Assembly: GCA_011056555.1 (NCBI GenBank)
Contig: DSEQ01000005.1
Location: 1 to 64,000 of the forward strand
DNA length: 64,000 bases
Source of the DNA: Candidatus Zixiibacteriota bacterium
Lineage (GTDB): Bacteria > Zixibacteria > MSB-5A5 > JAABVY01
Reading direction: 5' to 3'
In this document: positions 1 through 9,205 of the stretch, piece by piece
Position numbering within the stretch: the stretch's first letter is position 1
How the letters are laid out: the number at the start of each line of letters is the position of its first letter
Made by a program: the position numbers and the translations under genes
The notes under the pieces: model-generated
Databases searched by the model: none
Told to the model about the DNA's origin: nothing
The model's input: the letters and a program-made list of their open reading frames with translations, nothing else

Positions 1-99
1 GGCTTTTCCAGTAAACTGGCTGCCTGGACCGCCAATCAAAAAGCTTCCGATAATTGCCGTTACGCCGGAGTTGAGAATCTCAGCCTGGAGAAGCTGTAA
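1..99 (+). CDS. C-terminal end of an unidentified protein (cut by window edge)
   Basis: Frame 1 is open from the first base to a TAA at 97-99. It gives 32 residues ending LSLEKL. The gene begins upstream of the window. I recognise no domain in so short a tail. It lies 59 bases before the TolC-type gene on the same strand, so it may belong to the same transcript. Confidence 0.4.
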   Translation, partial: GFSSKLAAWTANQKASDNCRYAGVENLSLEKL

Positions 100-158
100 A
101 TAACAGCCTGCTAAACTTTTACTTGCTGTGAAAGCTCCATTTACTATATTCGTTTCAT

Positions 159-1541
159 ATGAAACCCAGTACTGCCGCCTTTGTCATATTTGCGCTGCTG
201 GCCGGTGCATACCAGAATCTTGTTGGACAGGGGAACGATCCTCTGGGTCAATATGTGCGCCGGGCTTTAAGCTCAAACCTGACAATTAAACAGACGGTGG
301 AACGTATTAATGAACTGGCCGCCGCCAAAAACGAGGCGCATTCACGATTTTTTCCGGTACTGGATTTCAATGCCCGATATTCACGCCAGGGAGGCGGACG
401 CGAAGTGCTGATCGATCCCTCTAAATTCATAGAAAGCCTGCCCCCGGGTGTCGAACTGGGAGAACCGTCCGGATTTAGTTTTCTCAGAGAAAGGGAACAT
501 GACACGCGGTTTAATTTGATACAGCCGATTTTTACCGGCGGTTTGGTAAGCTCCTCCTATGATGCCCGCAGTATGGAGCTGATGGCTGCCGAGTCACAGC
601 TTGAAGGCGTCAAGGAAGAAATAATTTTCCGGGTCAAGCAGGCTTATTATCAATACGCCATGACTGTTGAGCTGGTCAATATTGCGGTCGAAAACAAGGA
701 TCTGGCGGCGCAGCATCTGGAGGTAGCCCAGAAACTTTTTGAGGCTGAAAGGGTGGCCAGAAACGAGGTTCTGCGGGCCGAGGTCGGGGTCTCCAGGGCA
801 GAGCAGGCTATCTCCGAATCTGATAATTCCCGCGAACTGGGGCGCCTGTATTTCAATAAACTGCTTGACTACGATTCGGAACACGATATTGAATTGCCCG
901 TGGACAAAGATATTGTGGACACATCGGAGATTGAGGAGTTCGCCGTTAAGAGCTTGCAGGATTATAAAAACATTGCTTATGATAATCGGGCTGAAATCAG
1001 GGAGCTCCAGTATAATATCGATGCTCTTGGCTACCTGAAGAAAGTGCATCGATCCGATTATTTTCCTCAAATATCATTTTCGGCGACCTATGGCTGGGAG
1101 GGACGTGATTATAATTTCGACTTGCAGCACGATTACTGGAATCTCTCGCTCCTGCTGAAATTCAATATCCTCAGTTTTGGAGCCAGAGGGTCGCGGGTCG
1201 ATCAGGCCCAGGCTCAGATCAACCGCCTGGAATTCGCAAAATCCGATCTGTTACGTTCGGTTGATCTGCAGGTCAGCGAGGCTTATTATAATTTGAAGAA
1301 CAGCCTGGCGCAATGGCGGTCAGCCAGGCATCAGCTCAGAAGCGCCGAAGAGAATTACAGGATAACCGAGGTGCAGTACGAGAACGGGCTGGCATCCCAA
1401 ATCTCATTTCTGGATGCCCAGAACGCTTATACATCGGCCAGATCGAATCTGGTTATTGTCTATTATGAGATTTTGACCGCCGGAGCGGCTCTGGATCGCG
1501 CCTGCGGTCTGGGGCTTGCAAGATATTCAACTACCGATTAA
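159..1541 (+). CDS. TolC-family outer membrane efflux protein
   Basis: The 460-residue protein has a signal peptide (residues 1 to about 24) and the two-fold repeated outer-membrane-efflux architecture of TolC. Each half has long heptad-rich helices, for example around residues 145-225 and 345-455, and the second half contains the usual YENGLASQISFLDAQNAY segment. The family forms trimeric channels that span the outer membrane and connect with RND or ABC exporters for drugs, proteins or polysaccharides. No inner-membrane pump or adaptor is visible here; they may lie upstream. The ATG at 159 has no strong ribosome binding site but gives a good signal peptide. The next gene follows after 21 bases. 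Confidence 0.85.
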   Translation: MKPSTAAFVIFALLAGAYQNLVGQGNDPLGQYVRRALSSNLTIKQTVERINELAAAKNEAHSRFFPVLDFNARYSRQGGGREVLIDPSKFIESLPPGVELGEPSGFSFLREREHDTRFNLIQPIFTGGLVSSSYDARSMELMAAESQLEGVKEEIIFRVKQAYYQYAMTVELVNIAVENKDLAAQHLEVAQKLFEAERVARNEVLRAEVGVSRAEQAISESDNSRELGRLYFNKLLDYDSEHDIELPVDKDIVDTSEIEEFAVKSLQDYKNIAYDNRAEIRELQYNIDALGYLKKVHRSDYFPQISFSATYGWEGRDYNFDLQHDYWNLSLLLKFNILSFGARGSRVDQAQAQINRLEFAKSDLLRSVDLQVSEAYYNLKNSLAQWRSARHQLRSAEENYRITEVQYENGLASQISFLDAQNAYTSARSNLVIVYYEILTAGAALDRACGLGLARYSTTD

Positions 1542-1562
1542 GAGGCGCCGCCGATATTCAAA

Positions 1563-2402
1563 ATGCATACTCAGAATTCAAACAACAAATATGTAATTGA
1601 CCCGGAGCCGATGATAAATGCCAGACAGGCTGTATTGCTGGTGCTGTTTGTGTTCATCCTCAGCAATATCGCGACTCTCATCTTAGCGCATTTCTTCGGT
1701 ATCCATACCATCAGCTTTATGGTCGAGATCGGCGTGTTTCTGATGCCGGTGGTCATACTCGCTGCGCATGTTAAATACCCTTTTGATGATTTTGTAAGGC
1801 CAAAAAATTTTCTGCGTATCGACCTGAACCTGATAACCATATTCAACACAATTTTCCTGGTGATAATAGCTGCCATGCTGCTGGAGTTTGTACAGCGTTA
1901 TCTTCCTTTCTCCGAGGAGCAGATGGAGATGCGGCGGGAGCTCCTGATGCCTGGAGGGGATGTTCCATTTATCGTGGTTTTTCTTTCGGTGGCAGTTATT
2001 CCTGGCATCTGTGAAGAAGCCCTGTTTCGCGGAGTTATTCAGCCTTCTCTGATAAAGAGATTCGGGCCCTATGCCGGAATTGCGGTAACCGCTTTATTAT
2101 TTGCGGCGGCCCACGCGCAAATTCAGGCCTTCATATCCCTTTTCATCCTGGGTATTTTTCTGGGAATTATAGCATTTCGAGGCGGAACATTTTTGTATGC
2201 GGTTGTGTCTCATACTATTTTCAACGGTATCGCGGTAATTGTGGCAAAAATTGCTGAAACCGAGGGGGTTGAGGTCCAGGATGGAGGCTTCTCGATATCT
2301 CTGGGAATTGTGCTTTTGACGATTTTTATCGTATTAATGGTGATGTTGTTCCGCCTGACGCCTAAGCGCCGGGTGGGCGAACCCGATATGTATCATATAT
2401 GA
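1563..2402 (+). CDS. CPBP-family intramembrane glutamic endopeptidase
   Basis: The 279-residue polytopic membrane protein carries the three CPBP/CAAX-protease (Rce1-like, ABI family) motifs in order: an EExxxR motif in CEEALFRG (about residue 150), FxxxH in FAAAHAQ (about 180) and HxxxN in HTIFNG (about 220). The two Glu and the His residues form the active site. About eight hydrophobic segments are visible, the first starting near residue 22 and the last near 250. Bacterial members cleave membrane peptides or act in bacteriocin self-protection; the substrate here is unknown. It sits 21 bases after the TolC gene and is probably co-transcribed with it. Confidence 0.85.
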   Translation: MHTQNSNNKYVIDPEPMINARQAVLLVLFVFILSNIATLILAHFFGIHTISFMVEIGVFLMPVVILAAHVKYPFDDFVRPKNFLRIDLNLITIFNTIFLVIIAAMLLEFVQRYLPFSEEQMEMRRELLMPGGDVPFIVVFLSVAVIPGICEEALFRGVIQPSLIKRFGPYAGIAVTALLFAAAHAQIQAFISLFILGIFLGIIAFRGGTFLYAVVSHTIFNGIAVIVAKIAETEGVEVQDGGFSISLGIVLLTIFIVLMVMLFRLTPKRRVGEPDMYHI

Positions 2403-2462
2403 TAATTTAAATTGACAATTGCGTCAAAATGACGTGATTTGCCTGAACGAGATACAATTAAG

Positions 2463-4214
2463 ATGTTAAATGGTATGCAGATAGATAAAAAATTCATTGA
2501 AAGTCTGAGATTTTTGTCGCAGACCTCGCGCATACTCACTCAGCCCCTCCAGAAAGGGGAGCTGATCTCTACTATCCTGGAGGAATCTTTGAAGCTTTCC
2601 GAGGCCGATCTGGTCAGCCTCGTTATGCTGGATCAGGGTCGTGCCCCGGATGATGTCTATGTCATGTCGCCCGGGGCCAAGAAGAAGCTCCATCTCGACC
2701 CGGAGGATTTTGATTTCAACGATCAGGGATGCGAGATGTCTGTGCCCTGCGATTTGAACGAGAATGATGTCTGGAATTCATTTTTCAAGGAGAAGCTGGA
2801 CCGCCGCTTTGCATGCAGGCTGCGCCTGCCGCTGTTCTTCAAAAATAAGTGGGCGGGACATCTCGATTTTTACAGCCAGGACAGTTCTTGTTTTGAAAAA
2901 GAAAATATGGTCGATTTCCTGAAAGCGCTGGCAGACAGCTTTTCTCTGGCTTATGAAAATGCTGAAATGCGCGAACTGGTCCAGAAAAAGACTTTTGAAA
3001 ACAGGCTCCTGATCGATACATCTCAGATGCTGGCTAATGTCCTCGAGCAGGATGAGGTTCTGGCGGCGATCGCCGAGGCTCTGAAGCTGGTGGTCGATTA
3101 TGACGGGATAAGCATATATCTGCTGAAGGATGATGGCTATCTTTATGCCATCCATTCCAAGGGCTACGACGATCCGGAATATGAGAATCTGTTGCGGGAC
3201 AAGCTGGGGGAGGGGCTGGTGGGCTGGGCGGCCGAAACCGGACAGGGTGTGGTTGTGGATGATGTTTCCAAGGACAGCCGCTATATTATCGCCCGCAACA
3301 GCACCAAATCGGAACTGGTGGTACCGATCAAATTGAAAGACAGGGTAATAGGCGTATTCAATATCGAGTCAGACCGCGAGAATGCATACAATGAACACGA
3401 TCTTGATCTTCTTTCCACTTTTGCGGCAAAATCTGCAATCGCAATTGAGCGCGCTTCCCTGTACCGGGAGCTGGTGATGAAAAGGCAGCTGGACCAGGAG
3501 GTCTCCATTGCGCGCTCAATTCAGAAGACCTTCCTGCCTCGCAGGAAACTGGAGCTCGAGGGTTTCGATATTGCCGGAATCAATATCTCCTCTCGTCAGG
3601 TTGGCGGGGACTATTTTGACTATATCAAAATCGAGGAGGGGCAGACCGGGCTTGTTATTGCCGACGTGAGCGGTAAGGGCATTCCCGCCTCGCTTATCAT
3701 GGCCTCTTTCAGGGCCTCTTTGATAGCGGAAATCCGGAATAATTATGCTATCCGGGCGATTATGCAGAAGGTCAATCGCCTGCTGACCGAATCCCTGGAC
3801 CACGGGAATTTTGTCACCGCCGTTTATGGCGTGCTGGATAACAAGAGCAAAATATTCACATATTCAAACGCCGGCCATTTCCCTCCCATCCTTGTGGACA
3901 AAGACGGGCACACAATCGAACTCAAAGAGGGCGGCCTGGCCTTCGGTATAGAGCCGGAGGTCCGTTATGAGGAACGTCCCATAGGGCTGCACGATGGCGA
4001 TATTCTGATATTCTTCACAGATGGAGTTACTGAAGCCCAAAATTCCGAAGGAGATCAATTCGAAACTGATCGGATGGTTGATATCGTTAGTAAGAACCGT
4101 GATAAGACGGCTGAGGAGATTGCCCATACGATAGTCGACGCTATAAACCAATTCAAAGATCCCGACTTCATTCTGGACGATTTGACGATAATGATTTTGA
4201 AAGTTGTAACGTAA
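2463..4214 (+). CDS. GAF-domain PP2C-type serine phosphatase (SpoIIE/RsbU class)
   Basis: The N-terminal third resembles a divergent GAF sensor. A clear GAF domain follows at about residues 190-340, then a SpoIIE-type PP2C phosphatase domain from about 345 to the end. Phosphatase motifs visible are GGDYFDY, ADVSGKGIPASL, YSNAGHFPP and FFTDGVTEAQN, with the metal-binding aspartates intact. Such proteins usually dephosphorylate an anti-anti-sigma factor in a partner-switching cascade; no such partner (STAS protein or HPK) is encoded nearby. The start is uncertain: the frame opens with TTG at 2439, but ATG codons at 2463 and 2475 are more likely. None has a clear Shine-Dalgarno sequence. Confidence 0.85.
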   Translation: MLNGMQIDKKFIESLRFLSQTSRILTQPLQKGELISTILEESLKLSEADLVSLVMLDQGRAPDDVYVMSPGAKKKLHLDPEDFDFNDQGCEMSVPCDLNENDVWNSFFKEKLDRRFACRLRLPLFFKNKWAGHLDFYSQDSSCFEKENMVDFLKALADSFSLAYENAEMRELVQKKTFENRLLIDTSQMLANVLEQDEVLAAIAEALKLVVDYDGISIYLLKDDGYLYAIHSKGYDDPEYENLLRDKLGEGLVGWAAETGQGVVVDDVSKDSRYIIARNSTKSELVVPIKLKDRVIGVFNIESDRENAYNEHDLDLLSTFAAKSAIAIERASLYRELVMKRQLDQEVSIARSIQKTFLPRRKLELEGFDIAGINISSRQVGGDYFDYIKIEEGQTGLVIADVSGKGIPASLIMASFRASLIAEIRNNYAIRAIMQKVNRLLTESLDHGNFVTAVYGVLDNKSKIFTYSNAGHFPPILVDKDGHTIELKEGGLAFGIEPEVRYEERPIGLHDGDILIFFTDGVTEAQNSEGDQFETDRMVDIVSKNRDKTAEEIAHTIVDAINQFKDPDFILDDLTIMILKVVT

Positions 4215-4336
4215 TATAATTATAACAAGCATAACAACCGTTTAAGGCAAAAGACATTATAATTGACATTGGCTGGAAATTGAATACTTTTGCCGTGTAT
4301 AAGATTAATAAACTATCGATCAATTAGGAGAACAAA

Positions 4337-5440
4337 ATGGATCTGAGAAAATTAGTGATAGTCCTGTCGTTTGTGCTGTTCACAGGCGGAGTGTTATTTT
4401 TTGCATGCAGCAGCGACGAAGAACCGCCGGTGATCTTCCCTCCCACCGATCAGATTAATGTTACCTATATTGCCCCCGGCGATGCTCCCGATATTGACGG
4501 AGAGCCGGATGCCATCTGGGATGCCGGCAGCCTGACCCAGCTTATTTCTGTGGATACCTCTGAATTCAATCCCGGAAATGATGTGGAATTGGTTGACATC
4601 ATAGCCCTGAGCGATTCCAATTATGTCTATATCGCTGTGAGCTGGAGTGATGATACGCGTAATGTGCGCTACCGGCAATGGGTCTGGGACACTGTCTCTT
4701 ATAATGATCCTAATGTTCCCTATCCGTGGAGACAGACATTCACCTTCAAGGAAGACAACATCTCATTCTTCTTCGACCCTGATCCGAGCAGCAACGGCGC
4801 CAGCCAGAGCGCCGCAGAAATCGGACCGAACTGCGCTCTGATGTGTCATGAAGCCGACCTGGTGATGTACAATGAAACCGGCGTCGGTGTTGATGGATGG
4901 TTCTGGCGGGCCGGCGTAACCGACCCAATAGGCCGTGCGCTCGACCTTAATTTTGTCGATTCCCTGCAGACCGATAATGTTTTCAATGGTCTGGATGCTG
5001 TGGAAAACAGGGGATATATTCCGAATTTTGAAGCGGAAGTCCGTACTCCCCTGTACACGCATAAGGTCGACACAACGATTGTGGGTACCGATACGTCTTA
5101 TACGATTGTAAACAGTGAAACTCTTTTTGCGGAAGACTCCGTAGCTTATCTGGCAGATCAGTTAATCCCTGCCGCGCTCGCGGAGCAGCTGGACAGCATA
5201 TTCGTTCCGGGCTATGTCCTTTCCAATCAGGCCTCCGGAAGCCGCTGGGATGTCGAGGCTGCCGGGTCTTACGACGTGGTCAGAAAACGCTGGACGGTCG
5301 AATTCAAAAGAGCGTTGAATACCGGCAATGCCGATGATATAGTCTTCGAGATCGACCATGAATACGGCATCGCGGTGGCGATCGGTGACAATACCAAGCA
5401 TCCGCATACCGGTTTTGATCCTGTCTTACTAAAATTCTAA
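4337..5440 (+). CDS. Lipoprotein with ethylbenzene-dehydrogenase-type haem-binding domain
   Basis: The 367-residue product starts with a lipoprotein signal (lipobox FFAC around residue 24, then SSDEE), so it is probably anchored in a membrane facing the periplasm or surface. The rest resembles the haem-b-binding domain of ethylbenzene/DMSO-type dehydrogenase gamma subunits: an IDGEPDAIWD opening, DSNYVYIAVSWSDD strand pair and a GWFWRAG segment. Residues about 167-173 contain CALMCH, a C-x3-C-H pattern that could be an atypical covalent haem c site. A strong AGGAG precedes the ATG by 7 bases and a rho-independent terminator follows. A role in periplasmic electron transfer is inference. Confidence 0.7.
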   Translation: MDLRKLVIVLSFVLFTGGVLFFACSSDEEPPVIFPPTDQINVTYIAPGDAPDIDGEPDAIWDAGSLTQLISVDTSEFNPGNDVELVDIIALSDSNYVYIAVSWSDDTRNVRYRQWVWDTVSYNDPNVPYPWRQTFTFKEDNISFFFDPDPSSNGASQSAAEIGPNCALMCHEADLVMYNETGVGVDGWFWRAGVTDPIGRALDLNFVDSLQTDNVFNGLDAVENRGYIPNFEAEVRTPLYTHKVDTTIVGTDTSYTIVNSETLFAEDSVAYLADQLIPAALAEQLDSIFVPGYVLSNQASGSRWDVEAAGSYDVVRKRWTVEFKRALNTGNADDIVFEIDHEYGIAVAIGDNTKHPHTGFDPVLLKF

Positions 5441-5460
5441 AGAATGTTTTGTGAAATTTG

Positions 5461-5489
5461 AGCCGTCCGCAACAGGGCGGCTTTTTTTT
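5461..5489 (+). terminator. Rho-independent terminator
   Basis: A GCCGTCC / GGGCGGC stem with a CAACA-type loop (one G-T pair) is followed by eight T. It lies 20 bases after the haem lipoprotein gene and upstream of the dehydratase-like gene. That argues against the in-frame extension of the dehydratase ORF through this hairpin. Confidence 0.85.
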
Positions 5490-5552
5490 GCAATAGCTTT
5501 GCGCAATTCCATTCAACGTATATATTATAGGAAAATTGAAACAGGAGGCAGC

Positions 5553-7022
5553 ATGGCATTAAAAACTGCAGAGGAATATAAACAAAGCCTGCGGAAGATG
5601 CGGCCGAATATTTACAAATTCGGCAGGCTAATTGAGGACGTTACAACCGATCCGGTCACGAAATGGACGGTGGAAGGACATTCGCAGATTTATAAAGCGC
5701 AGAATGATCCGGAACTGAAAGATAAGGTGACCGTAATATCACACCTCACAGGTGAGCCGATTTCGAGATACCTGTCGATCATCCGTTCAGCGCAGGAGCA
5801 GATTGATAATTCGAAGATGAAACGTCTGATGTTTCAACTCTCGGGAACCTGTACCGGCGGGAGATGTGCGGGATGGACCGCCATAAATGCGATGTGGGCG
5901 ACTACATATGATATGGATAATGATCTTAAGACCAATTATCATCAGCGCCTGACCGAATGGCTCAAGTCCGCCCAGGAAAGGGATATTACAATTTCCGGGG
6001 CCCTTACCGATCCTAAAGGCGACCGTACAAAAAAACCCTCACAGCAGGATGATCCGGATATGAACCTCCGCATTGTCGAGAAGCGTGATGACGGTATTGT
6101 TGTGCGGGGCGCCAAGGTAATGATTTGCGGGATCGCGGCCGCCAACGAGGTCTTTGTTCTGCCCGGCAGCAGCTACAAGGAGGAGGATGCCGATTGGGCA
6201 GTGTCATTTGTAGTTCCCAAGGATATAGAGGGTCTCACAATCGTTGAAGCGCGTCATCCCAATGACACCCGCGAACAGGAAGAGCAGGATTCGTTTGACA
6301 ATCCGGTCAAACAGGGCGGAATAACACAGGCTTACCTGTTCTTTGAGGATGTTTTTATTCCCAATGAGAGGGTTTTCATGGCCGGCGAATACAAATATAC
6401 TGGTTCCGCCGTGGTTAACTTCATCCTGCCGTATCGCGCCGCAATTGGCGGATGTGTGGCCGGACAGGGCGATATTAAGGTCGGTGCGGCGATATTGACC
6501 GCCCGCGCTAACGGATTGCCGTCCAAAGTATTTTCCGATAAACTTACGCAGATGTATATCAATAATGAGACTACCTTCGGAATGGGGATCGCCGCTGCCG
6601 TGCTCGGGAAAAAGCACCCCTCGGGCGCATGGCAGCCGGATCCATTGATTGCGAATATAAATAAGGCGCTTGTGGCCAGACTGCCCTATGAAACCTCGGT
6701 TCTGGCGCAGGATATTGCGGGAGGTATCGGAGAAACCGGATGTATGCCTTCCTATGTTGATTATAACGACGAAAACTACGGGCACCTGATAAAGAAGTAT
6801 CTGAAGGCTGCGGCTTCGGCCGAGACACGTATGCGCGCCGCCCGGCTGGTGGAATGGACCACCACCGGTGCAGGTATCCCCGGATGTATGCATGGGGGAG
6901 GTTCTGCTGACGGCGCTAAGATGTTTGTGAGGCTGTTCTCCGGGATGGAAAATTCCGTCAAGGTGGCTAAACGTCTGGCAGGAATTGAAGAGGAACTGCC
7001 GGAACCGGCGAAGAAGAAATAA
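5553..7022 (+). CDS. 4-hydroxybutyryl-CoA dehydratase / HpaB-family protein
   Basis: The 489-residue protein belongs to the 4-hydroxyphenylacetate 3-hydroxylase fold family, which includes the [4Fe-4S]/FAD enzyme 4-hydroxybutyryl-CoA dehydratase (vinylacetyl-CoA isomerase). Recognisable segments are CTGGRCAGW near residue 102, YLSIIRSAQEQ, IPNERVFMAGE, AIGGCVAGQGD (Cys near 305) and ARLVEWTTTGAG near the end. As I recall the Clostridium enzyme, the cluster is held by two Cys four apart, one His and one Cys seven residues later. Here the first pair is five apart and the His position is Tyr, so cluster binding may differ. The start is the ATG at 5553 behind AGGAGG; the frame stays open upstream to 5451 but would run through the terminator. 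Confidence 0.75.
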   Translation: MALKTAEEYKQSLRKMRPNIYKFGRLIEDVTTDPVTKWTVEGHSQIYKAQNDPELKDKVTVISHLTGEPISRYLSIIRSAQEQIDNSKMKRLMFQLSGTCTGGRCAGWTAINAMWATTYDMDNDLKTNYHQRLTEWLKSAQERDITISGALTDPKGDRTKKPSQQDDPDMNLRIVEKRDDGIVVRGAKVMICGIAAANEVFVLPGSSYKEEDADWAVSFVVPKDIEGLTIVEARHPNDTREQEEQDSFDNPVKQGGITQAYLFFEDVFIPNERVFMAGEYKYTGSAVVNFILPYRAAIGGCVAGQGDIKVGAAILTARANGLPSKVFSDKLTQMYINNETTFGMGIAAAVLGKKHPSGAWQPDPLIANINKALVARLPYETSVLAQDIAGGIGETGCMPSYVDYNDENYGHLIKKYLKAAASAETRMRAARLVEWTTTGAGIPGCMHGGGSADGAKMFVRLFSGMENSVKVAKRLAGIEEELPEPAKKK

Positions 7023-7035
7023 GAATATTATTATA

Positions 7036-7066
7036 AGCGGAGCGTTTTTCGGCGCTCCGCTTTCTC
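7036..7066 (+). terminator. Rho-independent terminator
   Basis: A perfect 10-bp stem (AAGCGGAGCG with CGCTCCGCTT) encloses an 8-base loop and is followed by a pyrimidine-rich TCTCTTC stretch, directly after the dehydratase-like gene. Confidence 0.8.
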
Positions 7067-7158
7067 TTCAAAAAAATAATTGTTTTAATAGCTTATCACA
7101 CTGGCGATTTATACATTCCCCGTAAAGAAGAATGATCATATCAAGCATGGAGGCACTT

Positions 7159-8034
7159 ATGAAAAAAGGACTGATTCTTCTTGCCGCCCTTCTATTTACT
7201 TCGTCCGGCTTGTATGCCGAACCGTGGGAGAAAACCCTGACCTTCGATCTGAAATTAACCCAGACTGCCTACTCCGACAGCTGGACGGGTGGTGAGGCGG
7301 GCAATATAAGCTGGGTTTCGACCCTTAACGGAATCTTCGTGAAGCAGATCACGGAGACCATTAACAACAGGACCACCCTCAAACTTGCCTTCGGTCAGAC
7401 TCATATCCAGGATGCTGAAACCAAGGAATGGGATAAGCCAGAAAAATCGACCGATCAGATCGATATCGAGAATCTCTCCCGCCTGACTTTTGGCGGTTAT
7501 GTTGACCCTTATTTCGCGGTCAGGCTCGAGACCCAGTTTCTCGACGCCTCAGTTGATTCAATCAAAAGGTATTTCAATCCTCTGCTCCTGACAGAATCGG
7601 TGGGCGCCTCAAGAATGTTCTATAAGCGGGACAAAGACGAAATCCTGAGCCGTCTCGGCTTTGCAGTGAAGCAGACAATAAACAACATTATCGTGGATAC
7701 TGCCGCAAGCGAGAAAGATTGGAATACCCGCACTGATGCCGGTTTTGAGTCAGTCACCGATGTAATCTATAGTTTCTCGGAAAGCCTGGGCTACATTGGC
7801 AAGCTCACGCTTTACAAAGCGCTTTTCTTCTCGGAAAAGGACGAAGTTGAGGGAACCCCGGAAGAAGATTACTGGAAAGCTGTTGATGTTAACTGGGAAA
7901 ATACGATCTCGGCCTCGGTGATCAAATATGTGACCGTTTCGCTGTATGTCCAGTTTTTGTATGATAAACAAATTGAGAAGAAGGGCCGTTTCAAACAGAC
8001 TCTCGGTCTGGGCCTCACTTACAAGATGTTCTAA
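7159..8034 (+). CDS. DUF3078 outer-membrane protein
   Basis: The 291-residue product has a signal peptide (MKKGLILLAALLF, cut near LYA) and then alternating strands typical of an outer-membrane barrel. The opening segment LTQTAYSDSWTGGEAG and the later repeated WENTISASV-like strands match DUF3078, a family of unknown function common in Bacteroidetes and relatives. The C-terminus ends in an aromatic residue (TYKMF), as expected for BAM-dependent barrels. The start at 7159 is preceded by GGAGG at a spacing of six; the frame also allows 7132, which would place extra residues before the signal peptide. Confidence 0.75.
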   Translation: MKKGLILLAALLFTSSGLYAEPWEKTLTFDLKLTQTAYSDSWTGGEAGNISWVSTLNGIFVKQITETINNRTTLKLAFGQTHIQDAETKEWDKPEKSTDQIDIENLSRLTFGGYVDPYFAVRLETQFLDASVDSIKRYFNPLLLTESVGASRMFYKRDKDEILSRLGFAVKQTINNIIVDTAASEKDWNTRTDAGFESVTDVIYSFSESLGYIGKLTLYKALFFSEKDEVEGTPEEDYWKAVDVNWENTISASVIKYVTVSLYVQFLYDKQIEKKGRFKQTLGLGLTYKMF

Positions 8035-8097
8035 CGGGTAGTTTGGAGTGTTCTGCTGGAAGCCTCGCAGGATATTCTAAATTTGGGGGAAAGCAAG

Positions 8098-8799
8098 ATG
8101 AATGATCTCGCTCTTGTCTTAGATGTTGATGTGGTTATCAAGATGGCCCTGGCGGTTTTGTTGGGGGCGCTGATCGGGGTGGAGCGCGAATATCATGGCC
8201 GGCCCGCAGGGCTCAGGACCCATATTCTCGTCTGTCTGGGGTCAACGCTCTTGATTATCGGATCCAGGTCCCTGCCCATCGCAATAGAGGAGGATCCCGG
8301 TTTTATCGGTAATTTCGTAATCGATCCAGCCCGCCTGGCGGCCGGAATTATCACCGGAATTGGTTTCCTGGGCGCCGGTGTGGTCCTTAAAACGAAAGAC
8401 TTCATTCGCGGTGTTACCACCGCCGCATGTATATGGTTTGCTGCCGCAATTGGAATAGTAATCGGTCTGGGATTCTATTTGATCGCGGTCATCAGTACCA
8501 TCCTTGCCCTATTCGTACTTCTGTTTCTGGTAAAGATCAGCTCCACAATCTATCCCCATACATACAAGCATATTATTATTGCCTCCCGGGACACAGAGAT
8601 GGAGAAGTTTGCCGAAAACTGTGAAAATATTCTGGAAAGCTATCAGGTCACGATACTCGACACTGATTATTTCAGGGATAAGCAGGGTGGGGAGTTTACG
8701 CTGGATTATTATATCCGCAGCCGCAGCCAGGAGATCGGGCTGACGTTGATGCAGAAATTTTCCGGCTTGCCGGAGGTGACCCAGATCAGGATCAACTAA
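8098..8799 (+). CDS. MgtC/SapB-family inner-membrane protein
   Basis: The 233-residue protein has the MgtC signature in its first half: GALIGVEREYHGRPAGLRTH, then ITGIGFLGAGVVL and IRGVTTAACIW, with four or five membrane helices to about residue 150. The remaining roughly 80 residues form a soluble ACT-like C-terminal domain. MgtC proteins are linked to survival at low magnesium and to inhibition of F-type ATP synthase in pathogens; the role in this organism is unknown. The ATG at 8098 sits behind GGGGGAAAG; an in-frame TTG at 8083 is less likely. It follows the DUF3078 gene after 63 bases. Confidence 0.85.
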   Translation: MNDLALVLDVDVVIKMALAVLLGALIGVEREYHGRPAGLRTHILVCLGSTLLIIGSRSLPIAIEEDPGFIGNFVIDPARLAAGIITGIGFLGAGVVLKTKDFIRGVTTAACIWFAAAIGIVIGLGFYLIAVISTILALFVLLFLVKISSTIYPHTYKHIIIASRDTEMEKFAENCENILESYQVTILDTDYFRDKQGGEFTLDYYIRSRSQEIGLTLMQKFSGLPEVTQIRIN

Positions 8800-8807
8800 A
8801 AAAAACA

Positions 8808-8829
8808 CCGGCGAGATTTCTCTCGCCGG
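8808..8829. terminator. Hairpin with upstream A-tract (possible terminator)
   Basis: A perfect 9-bp stem, CCGGCGAGA with TCTCGCCGG, has a four-base loop just after the MgtC-family gene. The A run lies on its 5' side, so the T run that intrinsic termination needs is on the minus strand. On the plus strand it is only a 3'-end hairpin. Confidence 0.5.
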
Positions 8830-9205
8830 CTAGTGGGCAAGCAACTCAGGCTGCTGCCTGAGGGGAGGTGTGATTTATTCTACATCTCGTAGAAATTAGC
8901 CTCAGTTAAGCCCTTCTTCGGCACCGGATACGTTCTATCGATTCAATTACAAATATCTATCATAATCTAAACAGGCAAAATACATACCCGCCCCGGATAT
9001 TATTGCCTAATATGATGGCAGTCAATATGGTAGCAGATTGGGAGAGCCCTGCGCAGGATAAAAAAATCTCAAATATATCGACTTAACCCAATAAATGCTG
9101 ATCAAAATCCAATAAAAAGTTCAAAATCAATACACCTGAGGGGAACAGTATGACCCCCCAATCAAAAAACTTGACAAAAGATATATTGTTTATTTTCTAA
9201 TCTCC
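8830..9205. other. Intergenic region without a gene
   Basis: About 375 bases hold no convincing gene. There is a second hairpin at 8845-8862 (CTCAGGC / GCCTGAG, four-base loop), then a Shine-Dalgarno-like GGAGGTGTG at 8864-8872 with only a nine-codon frame after it. A TTGACA occurs at 9171-9176, but the matching -10 (around 9194) is poor and lies only about ten bases before the next ATG. A leaderless message for the isomerase gene is possible but unproven. Confidence 0.5.

Noticed and set aside
4263-4293. A TTGACA promoter or sigma-54-like site upstream of the haem lipoprotein gene.
   Set aside because: The -10 at proper spacing is poor, and the GG and GC elements are 15 rather than 10 bases apart, so neither model fits.
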